DNA of 64,000 nt from Streptomyces liangshanensis. GTDB lineage: Bacteria; Actinomycetota; Actinomycetes; Streptomycetales; Streptomycetaceae. The number at the start of each line of letters is the position of its first letter. Position 1 is the stretch's first letter. This document shows positions 8,848 to 17,112 of the stretch, in pieces. The stretch is from NCBI RefSeq assembly GCF_011694815.1, contig NZ_CP050177.1, positions 1 through 64,000 on the forward strand, read 5' to 3'. The notes below the pieces were generated by a model. The model had not been told where the DNA came from, searched no databases, and was given only the letters and a program-made list of their open reading frames with translations. A program made the translations under genes and the position numbers.

Positions 8848-9234
8848 TTGAAAGCATCCACGCGCAAGCTCTCCGCCGTCGTCACCGGCGTGGCACTCAC
8901 CGCTCTGGGCACCGTCTTCGCCGGCACGGCCGAGGCGGCCAATCCGTGCTGGTGGGGCGACGGCGGTATGCGCATGTACTGCAACAACGTCTCGGGGGCC
9001 ACGGTGTACGCCGACCCCAACACGAGCCGTCCGGTCGGCAAGATGTACTCGAACCCGAGCTGGTTCGAGTGCCGCACGGACACCGGCGCCTACGTCGGCG
9101 GGCCGCATCCGAACCGCTGGCTCTACACGCAGGCCGACAACGGTCAGTGGGGCTGGATGAGGGACACCGACATCTACAGCGAGACCGACCCGGTGCCCAC
9201 GCACATCGGCAACGGTATTCCTCAGCTCTGCTGA
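8848..9234 (+). CDS. Small secreted SH3-like protein
   Basis: 128-aa precursor with a TTG start at 8848 preceded by CGGGGG. The reading frame is open further upstream but lacks signal-peptide character there. Signal peptide: KASTRKL basic region, hydrophobic core VVTGVALTALGTVFAG, cleavage after TAEA near residue 30. The mature protein of about 97 aa is rich in Trp, Tyr and Cys (NPCWWGDGG, MYCNN, FECRTD, QLC end; four cysteines, so two disulfides are likely). WGWMRDTDIYSETDP near the end parallels the GWIRDD segment of the protein at 558-914, so the two look like distant members of one extracellular SH3-like family. Role unknown. Confidence 0.75.
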   Translation: MKASTRKLSAVVTGVALTALGTVFAGTAEAANPCWWGDGGMRMYCNNVSGATVYADPNTSRPVGKMYSNPSWFECRTDTGAYVGGPHPNRWLYTQADNGQWGWMRDTDIYSETDPVPTHIGNGIPQLC

Positions 9235-9347
9235 CGTCGGGCGATCACGCCTGCTCTCCGCTGTTGCGTCAAGGGGGGCGTGGTACGCGAGTGTTGGCGG
9301 CGGCTCGGGTGTGGTGGCGGTTCCGGAGCGTGGGCTGCGTCACAGGA

Positions 9348-9378
9348 CTTGAACCTGACATTGGTGTCAAGGATTAGC
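9348..9378 (+). promoter_or_regulatory. MerR-type promoter/operator upstream of the oxidoreductase
   Basis: CTTGAACC-N-GGTGTCAAG, a near-perfect inverted repeat spanning 9348-9371 (CTTGA / TCAAG outer arms), followed by an AT-rich GATTAG -10-like element at 9372-9377. A dyad overlapping the -35 element is the hallmark of promoters controlled by MerR-family activators. A MerR gene lies immediately beyond the target gene, so the site is assigned to it by inference. Confidence 0.65.
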
Positions 9379-9432
9379 TTTTCATCGTCCTCGGCCGACC
9401 GGCGGGCGAGGGCGGTGAGAGGGGAATCCGCC

Positions 9433-10359
9433 ATGAGTACAGCCCTGGGGTACCGGGCCTTCGGTGGCGCCGATGTCCAGGAGTTCTTCGACCGGCCCGT
9501 TCCGTCGCCCGGGCCGCACGAGGTCCTGGTCCGTGTCGTGGCCGCGGGGGTCAACCCGTTGGATCATCTGCTCCGGTCCGGACACGTCCGGGCCCTGAAC
9601 GGCCACCTTCCCTTTCCGCAGGTCCTGGGAATGGAGGCGGCGGGGACCGTCCTCGCGGTGGGTGCTGACGTGACCGGCCTGGCCGTCGACGACCGGGTCG
9701 CCGGATTCGCTCTGACCGGCGCCGGTACGTACGCGGGGACGACCCTGTTGTCGGCCGGGGCCACGGCCCGTATCCCTGACGCCGTGCCGGAGACCTGGGC
9801 GGCCACCATCCCTGTCGCCGGGACCACCGCGCTCGACGTTCTGGACCAGGTCGCGTTGCCCGCCGGGGCGTCCGTGCTCGTGAACGGCATTGGTGGTGGT
9901 GTCGGGATCGTCCTCGCCGAGATGGCGCGGGATCGCGGGCTGGTGGTGGTCGGCACCGGCAGTGCGGCCAAGCGGGAGCGGGTGGCGGCGACCGGTGCGC
10001 TCTTTGTCGACTACACGGCGGGCGATGTCGTGGACCGGCTCCGGGAGTACGCGCCGGGCGGCTTCGACGCCGTGCTCGACATGGTCGGGGGTGCCTCCCT
10101 GCGGGCCGTTGCCCCGCTGGCGGCGAAGGCTGAGGCGCTCGTCTCCGTCACCGATCAGTCGGTCGCCGAACTCGGTGGCGCGTACGTCCGCCGCCGTCTC
10201 GACCGGAGCGGCATCGAGCGCGTCGCGGAGCTGATGGCCGACCGGCGGATCGATCCCCACATCACGGCGAGCTATCCGTTGGCCCGGGCGGACGAGGCGC
10301 TGGCCCTGGTCGAGTCGGGCCACGCGGCGGGGAAGGTGGTCATCGACATGCGGCTCTGA
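9433..10359 (+). CDS. Zinc-less NADP-dependent medium-chain oxidoreductase (quinone-oxidoreductase-like)
   Basis: 308 aa from ATG at 9433 (MSTALGYRAFGG), after GAGAGGGG. Medium-chain dehydrogenase/reductase layout: GroES-like N-domain (HEVLVRVVAAGVNPLDHLLRSG), the GMEAAGTV motif, and a Rossmann core with a glycine motif (VNGIGGGVGIVLAEMA). The cysteine zinc ligands of alcohol dehydrogenases are absent, so it belongs to the zeta-crystallin / quinone reductase branch, reducing enones or quinones with NADPH. The upstream MerR-type promoter and the adjacent convergent MerR gene suggest induction by an electrophilic or oxidative signal. Confidence 0.9.
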   Translation: MSTALGYRAFGGADVQEFFDRPVPSPGPHEVLVRVVAAGVNPLDHLLRSGHVRALNGHLPFPQVLGMEAAGTVLAVGADVTGLAVDDRVAGFALTGAGTYAGTTLLSAGATARIPDAVPETWAATIPVAGTTALDVLDQVALPAGASVLVNGIGGGVGIVLAEMARDRGLVVVGTGSAAKRERVAATGALFVDYTAGDVVDRLREYAPGGFDAVLDMVGGASLRAVAPLAAKAEALVSVTDQSVAELGGAYVRRRLDRSGIERVAELMADRRIDPHITASYPLARADEALALVESGHAAGKVVIDMRL

Positions 10360-10368
10360 TCCGGCACT

Positions 10369-10415
10369 GCGGCGTGACGACGGGGTTCTGGTCTCACGCC
10401 GCGTCGTGACGACGC
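10369..10415. terminator. Hairpins between convergent oxidoreductase and MerR genes
   Basis: GCGGCGTGA (10369-10377) pairs with TCACGCCGC (10394-10402); a second small palindrome GCGTCGT-G-ACGACGC follows at 10401-10415. The position between two convergent stop codons (10359 and 10428) fits a bidirectional terminator. Confidence 0.55.
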
Positions 10416-10427
10416 GGCTCTCTCACC

Positions 10428-10871
10428 TCACGACGGGCTGTGGTGTTGCGCTTGCGCGGGAGCGGGGAGGGGGTGGCTCCGGTGTTCGCCGAGTCGGTAC
10501 CGGGTGTTGGCCTCGATCACGGCGTCCAACGAGTCCCGGGTCTCGACGAGTCGGCTGATGTCGGCGGTCAGACGGTCCCGCTCCCTGACCATGGTGGTGA
10601 ACGCCTCCTCGGCCACGTCGGCGCCACCGCTGTCCACGCACGGCATCAACTGGGCGATCACCCTGCTCCCCAGTCCCGCGTCGAGCAGCCGCCGGATGAG
10701 ATGGACGCGTGCGACCTCCGCTTCGGAGTAGAACCGCTGCCCGCCGCCGGACCGCGCGCTGTGGATCAGGCCCTGTTGTTCGTAGTACCGGAGCGACCGG
10801 GCGCTGGCCCCTGTCAGCCGGGCCAGCTCTCCGATTCGCATGGTCGGCGGGGAGGATGTTGTGTAGGTCAC
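10428..10871 (-). CDS. MerR-family transcriptional regulator
   Basis: 147 aa from GTG at 10871, chosen because GGGAGGG sits 7 nt upstream; the ATG at 10841 has no such site. N-terminal MerR winged helix: MRIGELARLTGASARSLRYY, EQQGLI, RFYSEAEVARVHLIRRL. A C-terminal coiled-coil dimerisation helix runs through FTTMVRERDRLTADI and LVETRDSLDAVIEAN. The tail lacks the Cys-x-Cys type metal or Fe-S ligands; a single Cys (MPCVDSGG) lies in the linker. It is convergent with the oxidoreductase at 9433, whose promoter carries a MerR-type dyad, so that gene is the probable target. Confidence 0.9.
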   Translation of the reverse strand: MTYTTSSPPTMRIGELARLTGASARSLRYYEQQGLIHSARSGGGQRFYSEAEVARVHLIRRLLDAGLGSRVIAQLMPCVDSGGADVAEEAFTTMVRERDRLTADISRLVETRDSLDAVIEANTRYRLGEHRSHPLPAPAQAQHHSPS

Positions 10872-12119
10872 GAGGCGTCCCTCCCGCGGGGTGGCCGGTC
10901 CCCTCATGGCTTCAGCCTAATGCCCGGGCGGTAGGTGGCTGTTCGAGAGCAGTCGGCTCATGGGCTGGCGTTCCTCGTGTACTTCTGTTCGTGGAGCGGG
11001 GCGTGCTCCCCTGGTCGTGGCTGCCGTGCGGTCGGCGGGAGCGAGCGGCTGACCCGTCACTGCGTGGACTTGCCCTTCGAGTTCGCCTCAAGGGCGCGGG
11101 CTCTGGGGTGCGTTCGACGTCTCGCGTTCAGCGCCCGCGAGGTGGTTCTCGGGCGGACGTACGCACTCATGGGGGTCGGCCCCGAGGTCCGCGATGCGCT
11201 TCGCGGACTCTGCGCGATTTTTAGTGGAGCGGGCCGTTGAACAGCAACTTCGACGGATCCTGCTCGACGGGGACATCGCGCGAAGGGAATCATGGGTGGG
11301 TGACGTCGACTGAAGCAGCAGCGCGTGCCCTCCAGGACCATGCGGCTCTCTGGAGCGTGGGAGACGTACGGGCGAGCGACGTCGTCCTCGGGAGTTCGTC
11401 TTCCGGCTTCACCAGCGACACGGACACAAGCTGGCCCTGACCGAACCCCGAGGCCGTGGTTGCTCTGGGGTGGGTGGTCCGCGCGCGGGCGGGCTTGTGT
11501 GCGGAGGCCCGTGCAGCGGGCCTCGCTCACGGTGTTGCGGTAGTCGGTCCCGCTGCGGAGCCGGCACGTCCGCTGACGTTCGACATCAGCGCCCCGGGGC
11601 CGGTCGCGGGCGCTGGCGGTTGGGGCTGTGAGGGGTGCCCCTCGGGGGTCAGCCCGGCTCGGGTGGTTGGTCGGCCAGCGACGGGCGGAGTTCGTCTGGT
11701 CGACGGACACGTGCGTGTTGGGCTGGACGAGGGGGTCGGGGCGCTGGGTTCGGTGCGTGTCGAGGTCGGACCCGTATGACGAGGGTGATGCGGGAGTGGC
11801 TGTCAGGGGGACGTGCGGACTGTACGGGCTAGGTGGGGTAGCGCTCGCGTTCCTTGGTGCTCTGGTAGAGGGGGAACCACGAGGACTGGGGTGTCCAGGA
11901 TTTGCCGTGTCGCGCGGGGGAAGATGCCTGGTTCCGTCGAGTGGCCTCTCCTGGGCGGCGCCAGCGGCTGACGCGCTCCATGGGCACGGACGTCTGCCGG
12001 GCCCCAGTCCGTGAGGCTCTGCGCGACTCGACAGCGGTAGCTACAGGAGTGCCATCGGGCTTGAGTCCGCGCCGGGGTTTGGGCTGGGCGTTCCGCTTAT
12101 TGCTTGTGGGGTGGGGCGG
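10872..12119. other. No supported gene (1.25 kb)
   Basis: ORFs on both strands overlap without any reading that has both protein-like composition and a start with a ribosome binding site. The first 60 bp carry the leader of the MerR gene. Some plus-strand stretches (for example 10935-11240) are open but match nothing I recognise. It could be a decayed gene region; no transposase or repeat is visible. Confidence 0.4.
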
Positions 12120-13382
12120 CTACGCCGTCAGCTGTCGGTGCGCTCCTTGGGCTCTCAGTAGGCGGATCGCCGCTACCTGGTGGTGGCGGGGGCGGTTTGG
12201 GGTGAGGAGTTTGTGCAGTGCCTCCAGTGGGATGCGGTGGGCCGAGGGCAACAAGGACGCCGTTGCCTGACGGACCACTGCTGCCGAGGCGTCGTCCAGG
12301 AGGGGGCGTACGTCGTCGAAGCGCGTGGCGTCCAGGGCTCGTAGTCCTGCCACCGCGTGGGCGCGCACGGCGGGGGTCGGGTGGGTGAGGAGGGATCGGA
12401 CCAGGTCCGCGTCCTCGAGTGTGCCGCACTCGCCGAGGCCTGCCGCGGCGACGGGGTGGGGTGTGGGGTCGGCGCACAGCGTGCGGTACAGCGGTGCGGG
12501 GTCGGTGCCGCCCTGGCGGAGTACCCACCGGGCGCACGCCCGCACCACGGCGGACCGGTCGGTGAGATACGGCTCGGCGTCGGCGTGCCGGCCGACCCGG
12601 CGCAGTGCGGTCACCCCGGCCGACCTCACCCAGGCGTGCTTGGATCCCAGGAGTACGGCGACGACCTCGGCGAACCCGTCCGGGGAGCCTTCGGCGAGGG
12701 TGGCGACGGCCGCGTCGGAGCAGAGGTCCCGCACCGCGACGTCGTCGTGGCGGGCGGCGGTGCGCGCGAGCCGCTTCGCGGGGAGGAGCCCGCGTGCGAC
12801 GGCGGCGCGGTGCGCGAGGCGGGCCACGGCCCGGTCGTCGCTGCCGAGCAACGCCTCGACCCGAGCGGCGGGGCCCTCGCGCAGCGCCCTGGCCAGCAGC
12901 TCCTGCGCGAACCCGCCTCGCGACCGGCGGCCGACCCGCAGGATCAGCGCGGCGTGCGCGGTGAGCCGGTCCGGGGGCGTCCCGGCCAGGAGGGCGCGGG
13001 CCCGTTCCCGTACCGGCCCCGCCCAGTCCGCGCACCGGACGACGATCAGCGGAAGGAGCGCGGGCCGCCCGTCGGCCAGGTCGAGCGCGGCCTCGCGGGC
13101 GCGGCCGTCGGGGTGGCAGAGGGCGAGGGCGAGTTCGGCGTCGTCCGGCTGCCGGCTCCAGGTGAAAGTGGGCAACTGAGTGTCGCGATCCCAGCGCAGG
13201 CGCCGTCCGGACGGCGAGGCGTTCGAGTGGAACAACTCCGGTTGCGAACGGGCCAGTTCGCGCACCCCGGAGTCGAGGTCGATCCAGGAGTCCGGGTCCG
13301 ACCCGTCCAGCGCCTGGTCCGGGGCGGTTCCGGCGGCCAGTTGTCCGATCGCCTCGTACGGGGCGTTCTGGCTGGTCGGCAT
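12120..13382 (-). CDS. HEAT-repeat protein
   Basis: 420 aa, predicted cytoplasmic. From about residue 85 onward the sequence is a chain of helical pairs of roughly 30 residues rich in Ala, Leu, Arg and Asp, with recurrent R-x-x-A-A-x-A and V-R-x-x-A patterns, for example DGRAREAALDLADGRPALL, SDDRAVARLAHRAAVARGLL, KHAWVRSAGVTALRRVG, DRSAVVRACARWVLRQ, HPTPAVRAHAVAGLRAL. This is an alpha-solenoid for protein binding. It starts 9 bp after the stop codon of the LAL regulator, so the two are probably co-transcribed. Partner and process are unknown. Confidence 0.85.
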   Translation of the reverse strand: MPTSQNAPYEAIGQLAAGTAPDQALDGSDPDSWIDLDSGVRELARSQPELFHSNASPSGRRLRWDRDTQLPTFTWSRQPDDAELALALCHPDGRAREAALDLADGRPALLPLIVVRCADWAGPVRERARALLAGTPPDRLTAHAALILRVGRRSRGGFAQELLARALREGPAARVEALLGSDDRAVARLAHRAAVARGLLPAKRLARTAARHDDVAVRDLCSDAAVATLAEGSPDGFAEVVAVLLGSKHAWVRSAGVTALRRVGRHADAEPYLTDRSAVVRACARWVLRQGGTDPAPLYRTLCADPTPHPVAAAGLGECGTLEDADLVRSLLTHPTPAVRAHAVAGLRALDATRFDDVRPLLDDASAAVVRQATASLLPSAHRIPLEALHKLLTPNRPRHHQVAAIRLLRAQGAHRQLTA

Positions 13383-13391
13383 GGGGGAAGT

Positions 13392-16300
13392 CTATTCGGT
13401 GGCCCGCTTGCGGGACACGGAATAGACCCGGTCGAGGTGGTGGACCAGTTCGGTGCGGGAGCGGATGCCCAGGGTGGCGAACACGTTGCGCAGGTGGTGG
13501 TCGACGGTGCGGGGGCTCAGGGACAGGCGCAGCGCCACCTCGCGGTTGGTGGCCCCCTCCGCCACGCAGCGGGCGATGCGCTGTTGTTGGGGGGTGAGGG
13601 TGCTGAACGGGCCTGTTCCGCCGGGGTGGTGAGCGTGCGGGTCGGTCACCGTTTCGCCTGCGGCGCGCAGTTCGCCGCGTACGCGTCCGGACCAGAGGTC
13701 GGCGCCGCAGCGTTCGAAGGCGATGAGGGCGTCCCGCAGCGGGCCTCTGGCCTCGCGGGTCCTGCGGCGGCGCCGGAACCAGTGGCCGTGGAGCAGGAGG
13801 GTACGGGCGCGTTCGAAGTCGCCGGTCGCGTGTTCGTGCCGGCGCAGCGCCTCCTCGTACCATCGCGCGGCCTCACCGGCGGGAGCGAGCAGGGCCCGGC
13901 AACGGGCCAGTTGGGCGGGTGCCTGCGGGTCGGCGGTGTGGGCCGCCCAGACGGCGAACTCCTCGACGGCGGTGCGGGCGTACGACTCCGCGCCCTGCCC
14001 GGCCAGCACCGCGGCCTCGACGTAGCAGGGCACGGCCGGCATCCGGACGGCGAAGTGGCCGCCCCGGGGGCCCGGCCGGACCAGCGGTGCCAGGCGGGCG
14101 GCCGCTTCCGCGCACCGGCCGTCGGCCAGGGCGGCGCGGGCCACGGCCCAGTCGGCGAGCGAGGCGGCCTGGGTGAGTCCGTGCGGTCCAGCGTCGGCCA
14201 GTGCCGCGCGCGCGTGGGTCGCGCAGAGCGCGGCGTCGCCCTCGACGGACGCGGCGAGGGCGAGTACGGCGTGCAGGTGGGCCATCGCGTTGCGCTGTCC
14301 GAGCCGTCCCGCCACGGCGAGTCCCTCCCGGGCGTGGGCGCGGGCCCGTGCGTGGCGCCCGGCGCGCAGCTCGCCGTAGGCGAGGTGTTCCAGCGCCTGC
14401 GGCAGCAGGGCGTCGGCCCCCCGGGCGCGCACGACGGCCAGGGCCTTGGCCCCTGTCCGGCAGGCGGTGTCCACCTCGCCCAGCACCAGGGCGACGACGC
14501 CGGCGCGTAACAGCGTCTCGGGCCCGGCGGGGAGGCCTGGTTGTATGGGTCCTGGAGGTTCGCCGGGTTGCGCCGGCTGACCGGGCTCATCGGGTGTCCC
14601 CGGCTTCGCGGGACGCTCGGGCACGCCGGGGTCCCCTGGATTCCCTGGCTCCCCTGGATTCCCCGGGCCTGCGGGATCCTTGGTGCGGACGGGCGGTCGT
14701 GTGCGGGGCCGTGTCCCGGCGGGGGAGCCCTTGCTCGTCCCTGCGGCGACGTCCTCGCCGGTCCCGCCCTGGATCCGCGGGCCGGGCAGCGGGGTGGCCT
14801 CGGCGTCCGGCTCCGGCGTTGGGCCGGTCCGGGTGTCGCTGTCGCCCGGCTGGCCGTCGTCTCCTCCGCCCCACGGCGGTCCGATCGTCCGGCCGGCCGC
14901 CGGGCGGCGGCTCGGGGTGCGATCCCGGGGGGTGGTCCGCGCCTTGGGTTCCGTGCCCGTGGGAGCCGTACCCGATGGTGGCCGGTCGGCAATCGTCACC
15001 ACGACGCCGTCCGTGGGCGCGCTGGTTCCTGCCGTGCGGCCGAAGCCCGCCGCCCGGCCGGTACTCGGCGTCGCGACAGCGCCCGTCGTGGCGCCGGGGC
15101 CCGACGTCCCGGCAGAGCCCGACGTCCCGGCAGAGCCCGACGTCCCGGCAGAGCCCGACGTCCCGGCAGAGCCCGACGTCCCGGCAGAGCCCGACGTCCC
15201 GGCGGCTGTCGCCGCCCGGGCCGCCGGGTCCGTACCAGGAGGAGACGCCGGAATGCCGTCGGGGGCGGACGCCTCGTGGGGGACGGGGGCCTTCATCGTG
15301 TCCACGTAGCCGCGCAGCAGCGTGAGTCCCTCTACCGTGCGGCCCGACAGGAGCGCGGACATGCCCGCGCGGTACGAATCGAGCGCCGGGTCCGCGGGGT
15401 CGGGACGGATCCGGTCCAGCGCCTCGCAGACGGCCGGTGCGTCGCCCATGGCCCAGGCCGCCTCCGCCGCGCCCAGCAGCGCGGTCACCGCCCGGTCTGT
15501 GTCCTGGGCGAGGAGCAGCTCGGCCGCCGTGAGCAGGGTCTCCCTGGCGTCGGCCGCCGGGCCGTCGCGCAGGGCAAGCAGACCGTGGACATAGTGGGCG
15601 CGTACCGGCGCCGGTACGGTCCGCACCCGTGCCAGCAGCAGGCGGGCCTCCCCCGGCCGCCCGGCGAGCCACGCGTGCTCGGCGGCCGCGCACAGGCGCG
15701 CGCCGCGCAGGACCTCGTCCGCCGTGAGCCCGGCCGCGTGGACCAGTGCGGTGGCCCGGTCGGCGTACGAGCGCGGCGGGGCGGCGGCCCGGGTCAGGGC
15801 GTCCGCCAGCGCGGTGTCGGGCCCGGGCGCCGCGCACGCCCGTTGGACCAGGCGTGGCAGGGCCTCGTGGGCGCCGTCCAGGGCGGCGGCGAGGGTGCGG
15901 TGTGCCGCGCGGCGCCGGGCGGCGGGCGCTGTTCGCAGTACCGCCGTGCGCAGCAGGGGGTGGGTGAAGCGGACCCGGCCGCCCGCGCTGCGTATCACCC
16001 CGGCGTGTTCCGCGGGCGCCAGCAGGCCCGGGCGGATCCCGGCCGTCCGTCCCGCTCGCAGGACCAGTGCGGTGTCCGCGCCCGCCCCGTCCGGTTCGTG
16101 CTCGGCCGCCGCGGCGGCGAGCAGCAGCAGGTGACGGGTGTCGTCGGGCAGTGCGTCGAGGCAGGCGCCGTAGGCGTCCAACAGGTCCTCCCCGCCGGGC
16201 AGCGGTCGCGGCAGGGGCAGGTGGCCCGAGAGGTGCGCGGGGCTCAGGTGCTCCACGAGGGCGGTGAGGAGGCGGGGGTTTCCCGCGCCCTCGCGGCGCA

Positions 16301-16934
16301 GCTCCTCCCGGACGGCCGGGTGCAGTTGACGGTCCGTCACGTCGTTGAGCAGGGCGTCGACGGCGTTGTCGTCCAGGGAGTTGAGGCGCAGCGCCGGCAG
16401 GCCGGCGAAGGTGTCGGTGCCGGGGGTGTGGTCCGCCGCCGTGAGCAGGACCGCGACCCGGCCGCGGGCGGGCAGCCGGCGAACCGCGAACGCGAGCGCC
16501 TCGCGGGACGCGGGATCCCAGGCGTGGACGTCGTCCACCTGGACCAGGAGCGGTTCACGGGCGCCCAGGTCCGTCAGGCGGCGGAGCAGAGCCGTACCCG
16601 CGGGTCCCGCCCGCACTCCCGCGCCGAGCGGGAGGCGGAGCGGCACGGCTGCCGGCGGGGGCGGGTACTGCGCGGAACCCAGCAGCACGTCCAACCCGCC
16701 GTAGGGTACGAGCCGTTCGGCTTGCGCGGCCGCCGCGTGCAGGACCGCCCCTCCCCCGTGTGCGGCAGCGGTGTGTGCGAGCAGCGCGCTGCGGCCGAGG
16801 CCCGGTGGGGCGGTCAGGACGAGCGTGCTGCCGTGACCGGCTCGCAGGCGGTCCAGCAGCGTTCCCAGGATGGCCAGTTCACCACGGCGGCCGTACAGCG
16901 GGCGTGAACTACGCACGGTCGTCGATGAGTTCAT
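13392..16934 (-). CDS. LAL-type LuxR-family ATP-binding regulator with long repeat-containing linker
   Basis: 1180 aa from ATG at 16934 (MNSSTTVRSSRPLYGRRGE). The N-terminal AAA/NTPase domain has a Walker A-like LTAPPGLGRSALL in which the usual lysine is arginine, and Walker B LLVQVDDVHAWD. A helical/TPR middle follows. The C-terminal GerE/LuxR helix-turn-helix is at about residues 1110-1175 (LTPQQQRIARCVAEGATNRE, LSPRTVDHHLRNVFATLGI). LAL proteins activate secondary-metabolite or catabolic operons in response to a ligand. Odd feature: residues about 550-800 are a Pro/Gly/Thr/Ala-rich low-complexity stretch that includes six copies of a hexapeptide, splitting the TPR region and making the protein longer than the usual 900-1000 aa. 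The HEAT gene follows 9 bp downstream; the PET-hydrolase-like gene is the upstream neighbour on the same strand. Confidence 0.9.
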   Translation of the reverse strand: MNSSTTVRSSRPLYGRRGELAILGTLLDRLRAGHGSTLVLTAPPGLGRSALLAHTAAAHGGGAVLHAAAAQAERLVPYGGLDVLLGSAQYPPPPAAVPLRLPLGAGVRAGPAGTALLRRLTDLGAREPLLVQVDDVHAWDPASREALAFAVRRLPARGRVAVLLTAADHTPGTDTFAGLPALRLNSLDDNAVDALLNDVTDRQLHPAVREELRREGAGNPRLLTALVEHLSPAHLSGHLPLPRPLPGGEDLLDAYGACLDALPDDTRHLLLLAAAAAEHEPDGAGADTALVLRAGRTAGIRPGLLAPAEHAGVIRSAGGRVRFTHPLLRTAVLRTAPAARRRAAHRTLAAALDGAHEALPRLVQRACAAPGPDTALADALTRAAAPPRSYADRATALVHAAGLTADEVLRGARLCAAAEHAWLAGRPGEARLLLARVRTVPAPVRAHYVHGLLALRDGPAADARETLLTAAELLLAQDTDRAVTALLGAAEAAWAMGDAPAVCEALDRIRPDPADPALDSYRAGMSALLSGRTVEGLTLLRGYVDTMKAPVPHEASAPDGIPASPPGTDPAARAATAAGTSGSAGTSGSAGTSGSAGTSGSAGTSGSAGTSGPGATTGAVATPSTGRAAGFGRTAGTSAPTDGVVVTIADRPPSGTAPTGTEPKARTTPRDRTPSRRPAAGRTIGPPWGGGDDGQPGDSDTRTGPTPEPDAEATPLPGPRIQGGTGEDVAAGTSKGSPAGTRPRTRPPVRTKDPAGPGNPGEPGNPGDPGVPERPAKPGTPDEPGQPAQPGEPPGPIQPGLPAGPETLLRAGVVALVLGEVDTACRTGAKALAVVRARGADALLPQALEHLAYGELRAGRHARARAHAREGLAVAGRLGQRNAMAHLHAVLALAASVEGDAALCATHARAALADAGPHGLTQAASLADWAVARAALADGRCAEAAARLAPLVRPGPRGGHFAVRMPAVPCYVEAAVLAGQGAESYARTAVEEFAVWAAHTADPQAPAQLARCRALLAPAGEAARWYEEALRRHEHATGDFERARTLLLHGHWFRRRRRTREARGPLRDALIAFERCGADLWSGRVRGELRAAGETVTDPHAHHPGGTGPFSTLTPQQQRIARCVAEGATNREVALRLSLSPRTVDHHLRNVFATLGIRSRTELVHHLDRVYSVSRKRATE
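15100..15207. repeat. 18-bp tandem repeat inside the LAL gene
   Basis: Five perfect head-to-tail copies of CCCGACGTCCCGGCAGAG from 15100 to 15189 plus a sixth copy diverging in its last four bases. On the coding strand each unit encodes Ser-Gly-Thr-Ala/Ser type hexapeptides (LAGTSG-like, read as SAGTSG). Because the unit is a multiple of three, copy-number changes keep the frame. Perfect identity implies recent expansion. Confidence 0.9.
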
Positions 16935-16942
16935 TCCGGTGA

Positions 16943-16960
16943 CGTTACTTGCGCGTAACG
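16943..16960. promoter_or_regulatory. Palindrome just upstream of the LAL start codon
   Basis: CGTTAC-N6-GTAACG, perfect 6-bp arms, ending 9 bp before the ATG at 16934. It is AT-richer than its surroundings and placed to block or modulate expression of the LAL gene, so it is a candidate operator for an unknown regulator or for autoregulation. Confidence 0.45.
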
Positions 16961-17112
16961 AACGCCGGAAGGCCCGCGTCCACGGGCGTGGGGCCCGTGG
17001 CGCGGGTCCTGGGCGCCGACCCAGCCGGGGCGGCGCCCGACTGTGCCCGGGCACAACCGGACGGACGGTGGGTCAGCGGCCGGGGCGGCGGGTCGGGAGT
17101 GCAGGAGACGGG

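Noticed and set aside
11057..11710. 217-codon minus-strand frame
   Set aside because: Arg/Pro/Ser/Thr-rich translation without hydrophobic core; no start signal.
15100..15207. CRISPR-like regular repeat
   Set aside because: Units are head to tail without spacers and are in frame inside a protein gene.
14541..16907. Long plus-strand open frame opposite the LAL gene
   Set aside because: Shadow frame; low-complexity Arg/Gly/Val translation without domains.
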